Source: Nannocystis sp. (GTDB taxonomy: Bacteria > Myxococcota_A > Polyangia > Nannocystales > Nannocystaceae). Taken from it: a stretch of 64,000 bases of DNA. Under the pieces are notes generated by a model that was not told the origin of the DNA, searched no databases, and saw nothing but the letters and a program-made list of their open reading frames with translations. A program made the position numbers and the translations under genes. The stretch lies in contig NZ_JADJNN010000012.1 in NCBI RefSeq assembly GCF_016714285.1, positions 124,001 through 188,000 of the forward strand, written 5' to 3'. Positions 60,256-64,000 of the stretch are shown piece after piece. Position 1 is the first letter of the stretch, and each line of letters opens with the position of its first letter.

Positions 60256-61287
60256 TCACGCCGGTGCTTCGAGCACCGCGAAGTCGACCAGCCGCGCCAC
60301 CAGATCCGGGGTGAGGATCACCCCCTCGCGGGCCAGCTCCGCGAGCACCTGCTCGGTCGGGCGACCGTCAAAGCGCGGCAGCAGGGCGAGCAGCTCGTTC
60401 GGCAGCTCGAGCGCGTCGCTGTCGCTGTAGGTCACGACCCGAGTCGTCGTCGGCCCGCGCTGCGCCAGCTTCACCGTCCCCGGCACCAGCACCGCCGGCG
60501 GACGTCGCAGCGCGACCAGCCCCGACGCCGGCCCGGCCGAGCCCTCCGATCGCAGCGCCGCGTGGGCGGCCTGCAACTGCTCCACCAGCGCGGCCAGCTC
60601 GGGCCCGCCGATCACCTGTACTTCGGGCCAGCTCAGCTCGTCGACCAGGGCCGCCGCGCGCAGGTAGTAGTCGCGGCGCAGCGGCACCCAGGCCGACCAC
60701 TCCGACAGCGAGTCATCGATCTCCGCGGCCCCCGGCGGCGCCTCGCGGTACAGCAGCTGACACGCGCACCAGTGGCACAGCTCGCGCTCGGCGAGGGTCA
60801 GCAGCGCCTCCGCGGCCTGCCAGAAGCGCTGCCCGGCCGCGCCGCGATCGTGCTTGCAGAACCAGGTCGCGCACACGCCGTTGCGCTGGCGCCAGATCCC
60901 GCACAGGCCGCCCTGCTCCGCCAGGTAATGCGGGCAGCGCAGGTCGGGGTCGCGGCCGAAAGTCTCGGCGGCGACCAGCGCCTGGTAGCGCGCGCGGTCG
61001 GCCTCGCTCACGTCGAGCCCGTGCGGCGTGCAGGTCGCCAGGTCCTCGATCCGCGACTCGAGGCTCGCGCGCCCCGGCCCCGGCGGCAGCTCGCGCAGCG
61101 CCGCACCGACCAGGAAGTTCGGCAGCGCCGGCACGTAGGTGCAGCACTTGGCGTCGGCGCGGAAGCGGTAGCCCTCCGCCACCGCCTCGCCCTGCATCGC
61201 GCAGCTCGAGCAGGTCGCCGCCTGTTCTTCGGGCAATGTCCCTCCGAGCAGGTCGGTCAGCCATTTCGCGTAGCGCGGCGGCAGCAT
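60256..61287 (-). CDS. Cys-rich protein, possible metal-binding
   Basis: A 343-residue cytoplasmic-looking protein from ATG 61287. It has an N-terminal CSSC pair, then a CC, then a set of Cys in CPHY, CGIWRQRNGVCATWFCKHDRG and CHWCAC. The spacing is a little like the UPF0153/YkgJ Fe- or Zn-binding proteins but not equal. No catalytic motif is seen. It is a conserved-looking hypothetical protein whose Cys pattern suggests a metal cluster. Confidence 0.82.
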   Translation of the reverse strand: MLPPRYAKWLTDLLGGTLPEEQAATCSSCAMQGEAVAEGYRFRADAKCCTYVPALPNFLVGAALRELPPGPGRASLESRIEDLATCTPHGLDVSEADRARYQALVAAETFGRDPDLRCPHYLAEQGGLCGIWRQRNGVCATWFCKHDRGAAGQRFWQAAEALLTLAERELCHWCACQLLYREAPPGAAEIDDSLSEWSAWVPLRRDYYLRAAALVDELSWPEVQVIGGPELAALVEQLQAAHAALRSEGSAGPASGLVALRRPPAVLVPGTVKLAQRGPTTTRVVTYSDSDALELPNELLALLPRFDGRPTEQVLAELAREGVILTPDLVARLVDFAVLEAPA

Positions 61288-61574
61288 CGTGCGTGCGCGC
61301 CGACGTGATCTTGTCGCGGCGCGAGGGCCCATCGTACCATCGCCGCGGGGGTGACGGGTGGACGGGCGGGGTGGGGCGCGGGTCTTCGACGCGGGGGTTG
61401 TGCGGCGCGTGCCAGGCGGCATCGCCTCGCAGACCCTCGCACAGCTGCAGTCGCTGCGTCCGGCACATTCGCCACATTCGCCACACCGGGGCGACATCGT
61501 CGCGTCCAGCGCTCCGGCAGCGGCTATCGTCGCGCGCATGTCCCCGAGGCCCCGCACCCGCCGAGCCGAGCCCC

Positions 61575-61994
61575 GTGTTCGAGCAGCGCCGCACCGTCGT
61601 CGCCGCCGACATCGACGCCCTCGGCCACGTCAACAACCTCCGCTACCTCGAGTGGGTCCTCGCCGCCGCGATCGATCACTCGGAGGCCGTCGGATGGAGC
61701 CTCGCCCGCTACCAGGAGCTCGGCGCCGCGTGGGTCGTGCGCTCGCACGCGATCGAGTACCTGCGCCCCGCCTTCGTCGACGACGATCTGCTCGTCCGCA
61801 CCTGGGTCAGCGAGATGACCAAGGTCAGCTCGCGCCGCAAGACGACCGTGTCGCGGGCCGACGGCACCACGCTAGCCCGCTGCGAGACCCTCTGGGTGTT
61901 CGTCAGCCGCCGCGCCCACGCCCTCGACCGCGTCCCGCCCGAGCTCGCCGCCGCCTTCCCGCTGATCCCCGACGCCCCGCCGCGCGTCCGGTGA
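61575..61994 (+). CDS. Acyl-CoA thioesterase, 4-hydroxybenzoyl-CoA type (hotdog fold)
   Basis: A 139-residue protein from GTG 61575. ADIDALGHVNNLRYLEWVLAAAID is the catalytic helix of the 4HBT family (D and HxNN). The following strands have the usual VRSHAIEYLRPAFVDDDLLVRTWV form. The start is uncertain because the frame is open far upstream, but the family fold begins here. The gpsA gene follows 72 bases later. Confidence 0.88.
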   Translation: MFEQRRTVVAADIDALGHVNNLRYLEWVLAAAIDHSEAVGWSLARYQELGAAWVVRSHAIEYLRPAFVDDDLLVRTWVSEMTKVSSRRKTTVSRADGTTLARCETLWVFVSRRAHALDRVPPELAAAFPLIPDAPPRVR

Positions 61995-62066
61995 TGCTGG
62001 CCCGCCCCGCGTCGGGTGATGCGGGTCCCGGGCGCTCCGCCGCGCGTCCGGTGATATAAGGCTCGC

Positions 62067-63089
62067 ATGTCCACCACGCCCGTCGTCACCGTGCTAGGCG
62101 CTGGCAGCTGGGGCACCGCGCTGGCCCTGCACGCCGCGCGTCGCGGCCTCCGCACCCGCCTGTGGACCCGCAGCGTCGAGCACTTCGAGCTGATGCGACG
62201 CGAGCGGAGGAACGCCCGCTACCTCCCCGACTTCCCGTTCCCCGACAACCTCGAGGCGAGCGCCGACCAGGCCGCCGCGCTCGCCGACGCCGCGCTCGTG
62301 ATCCTGGCGATCCCCAGCCACGCCCTGCGCACCTCGTTGCTCGCCGTGCGCGAGGTCCAGGCCGAGCTCGCCGACCCGCCGCTCTACCTGGTCGCGGCCA
62401 AGGGCGTCGAGGTCGACACGCTCGCGACGATGGCCGAGGTCGTCGCCCAGACCCTGCCTCCCGCGCACGCCCGACGCATGGCCGTGCTCGGCGGTCCGAG
62501 CTTCGCCGCCGAGGTCGCCCGCGGCCTGCCCACCGCCGTGGTCATCGCCAGCCACGAGCGCGCCGTCGCCGAGCAGATCCAGCACATGCTCGGCGGCGAC
62601 GGCGTGCGGGCCTACGTCACGGAGGACGTCGTCGGTGTCGAGCTCGGGGGCGCCTTCAAGAACGTCATCGCCCTCGGCGCGGGCGTGTGCGACGGCGCCG
62701 GCCTCGGCCAGAACGCCCGCGCCGCGCTCATCACCCGCGGCCTCGCCGAGATCGGCCGCCTGTGCCACGCCCTCGGCGCCCACCCGGCCACGCTCTCCGG
62801 CCTCGCCGGCCTCGGCGACCTCGTGCTCACCTGCACCGGCGGCCTCTCACGCAACCGCCGGGTCGGCCTGGCCCTCGGCCAGGGCCAGCAGCTCGACGCG
62901 ATCCTCAAGGAGATGGGCATGGTCGCCGAGGGCGTCAACAACACCCTCAGCGCCCACCGCCTGGCCCGGCGCGAGCGCGTCGAGATGCCGATCACCGCGA
63001 TGATGCACGCGATCCTCTACGAGGGCATCAGCGTCCGCACCGCGGTCGACGCGCTCATGCAGCGAGATCTCAAAGCGGAGCGCGACTGA
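62067..63089 (+). CDS. gpsA: Glycerol-3-phosphate dehydrogenase, NAD(P)+
   Basis: A 340-residue enzyme that makes sn-glycerol 3-phosphate for phospholipids. The NAD-binding motif VLGAGSWGTALALHAA and the catalytic Lys in ELGGAFKNVIALGAG are present, and GLAGLGDLVLTCTGGLSRNRR is a family signature. The start at ATG 62067 is preceded by AAGG. The genes upstream and downstream do not look related in function. Confidence 0.95.
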   Translation: MSTTPVVTVLGAGSWGTALALHAARRGLRTRLWTRSVEHFELMRRERRNARYLPDFPFPDNLEASADQAAALADAALVILAIPSHALRTSLLAVREVQAELADPPLYLVAAKGVEVDTLATMAEVVAQTLPPAHARRMAVLGGPSFAAEVARGLPTAVVIASHERAVAEQIQHMLGGDGVRAYVTEDVVGVELGGAFKNVIALGAGVCDGAGLGQNARAALITRGLAEIGRLCHALGAHPATLSGLAGLGDLVLTCTGGLSRNRRVGLALGQGQQLDAILKEMGMVAEGVNNTLSAHRLARRERVEMPITAMMHAILYEGISVRTAVDALMQRDLKAERD

Positions 63090-63363
63090 CAGGACTGAGT
63101 GGGACTGCCAGTGGAGCGAGCCACAGCAGCGACGGGAGCGCGACAGGGCGCCGCGCGGAAAGCCGAAACCGCGGACGTTTCGCGGCCCGGCCCGGCGCCC
63201 GCGGCCACCGCCCAGGTCCGAGTCCGTGCACAAACACCGGTAGTCCTCCGGGTCAATGCCCACGCCATCGCAGCGAAGTCACCGCCTCACCACCCGCGGG
63301 CCGCGTCTCGCCCTCTGCCCGGGGCTTGGCGCTGGATCCCGGATCCGTTAGGCTGGTGCGACC

Positions 63364-64000
63364 TTGAGCAACATTGAGCCCACGCCATTCGGCGACAAAT
63401 ATGTGCTGGTCGAGCACATCGCGACTGGCGGTATGGCGGAGATCTATCGCGCCCAGTACTCGGGCATCGAGGGCTTCGCCAAGGAACTCGTGGTCAAGCG
63501 CCTGCGCGAGGAGTTCGCCGCCCGCCCCAGCGTCGTCCAGATGTTCCTCGACGAGGCCCGCGTCGCCGCGACGCTGACCCACCAGAACGTGGTCCACACC
63601 TACGACCTCGGCGAGCTGCAGGGCGAGTACTTCATCGCCATGGAGCTCCTCAAGGGCGAGGAGCTGGTCGCCGTGCTGCGCCGCGCCGTCAAGACCGGCC
63701 ACATGTTGCCGATGCAGATCGCGATCGGCATCGTCATGCAGTCGCTCGAGGGCCTGCACTACGTCCACACCCGCGCCGACGATCGCGGCCGCCTGCTCGG
63801 CCTGTGCCACCGCGACATCAACCCCACGAACATCCACGTCGGATACGACGGCACCTGCAAGATCGTCGACTTCGGCATCGCCGCCACACGCGCCAGCCTG
63901 CAGACGGCCGGCGAGGGCCAATTCGCCGGCAAACTGGCCTACATGGCCCCGGAGCAGGTCCTCGGCCACGAGCTCGACCTCCGCGCCGACATCTTCGCCC
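63364..64000 (+). CDS. Serine/threonine protein kinase, 3' end beyond window
   Basis: The open frame starts at TTG 63364 and leaves the window at 64000. Subdomain I is IATGGMAEIYRA, the ATP-lysine lies in ELVVKRL, and the catalytic loop is CHRDINPTNIHV, where the usual Lys two places after the Asp is replaced by Asn. DFGIA and the APE motif (MAPEQV) follow. This type is common in myxobacteria, usually with a sensor or linker part beyond the kinase domain, not visible here. 274 noncoding bases precede it. Confidence 0.9.
   Translation, partial: MSNIEPTPFGDKYVLVEHIATGGMAEIYRAQYSGIEGFAKELVVKRLREEFAARPSVVQMFLDEARVAATLTHQNVVHTYDLGELQGEYFIAMELLKGEELVAVLRRAVKTGHMLPMQIAIGIVMQSLEGLHYVHTRADDRGRLLGLCHRDINPTNIHVGYDGTCKIVDFGIAATRASLQTAGEGQFAGKLAYMAPEQVLGHELDLRADIFA

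Overview
The window is a gene-dense, very high-GC stretch of chromosome. It most likely comes from a myxobacterium (Myxococcota) of the Nannocystaceae type. Two proteins end in a Cys, then a hydrophobic helix, then an Arg cluster, as in the MYXO-CTERM sorting signal (OmpA-like protein 23594-25024 and PHP hydrolase 40772-42409). There are many lipoproteins with long Thr/Ser/Gly/Asp linkers, a myxobacterial-style Ser/Thr kinase, and AgmX/PglI-like and DUF3829-like envelope proteins. The genus is inference. No rRNA, tRNA, insertion sequence, phage or CRISPR array was seen.

Left part (1-16.5 kb): a zinc-ribbon gene (cut by the edge) behind an outer-membrane protein; two LolC/LolE/FtsX-type permeases and a small envelope protein; a membrane gluzincin peptidase with a TPR-like tail, divergent from threonine synthase; then a leftward block of lipoprotein, tyrS, zapA and TPR lipoprotein. 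After that come two adjacent genes that together look like one DUF4331 protein split in two, and a Cys-rich duplicated lipoprotein. Middle (16.5-36.4 kb): prfA, a coiled-coil protein, UPF0158 and DUF429 proteins, an anti-sigma-like membrane protein, an AgmX/PglI-like protein with a 16-G tract, queF, an OmpA-family protein, a large FG-GAP/CARDB lipoprotein, a leftward four-gene operon (DAG-kinase-like, DUF3829, zinc-type dehydrogenase, methyltransferase), an S46 dipeptidyl-peptidase, yacG, and an enlarged ffh.

Right part (36.4-64 kb): an FHA/VWA-like protein, a DUF4091 (GH123-like) lipoprotein, a PHP-type CehA/McbA-like hydrolase, rseP-tsaB, a PA14-like lipoprotein, bioA with a lipoprotein partner, an LDL-receptor-A-like lipoprotein and a winged-helix-like protein. 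These are followed by a signalling operon (50351-55997: small helical protein, REC-AAA+-Fis regulator, TPR-membrane-histidine kinase, REC protein), then YciA-like thioesterase, a MutH/Sau3AI-like protein, an OPT transporter, an M23 peptidase, a Cys-rich protein, a hotdog thioesterase, gpsA, and a Ser/Thr kinase cut by the right edge.

The most unusual signals are these. The signalling operon encodes two REC domains that share the same roughly 30-residue insertion and both lack the usual switch lysine; its kinase gene carries an apparent one-base frameshift. A 16-bp palindrome, CTGTCC-N4-GGACAG, occurs in four perfect and several near-perfect copies inside and between genes. DUF4331 is split into two secreted halves. 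Short tandem repeats (10, 12, 14, 18, 39 and 79 bp) occur many times, often in frame inside genes.
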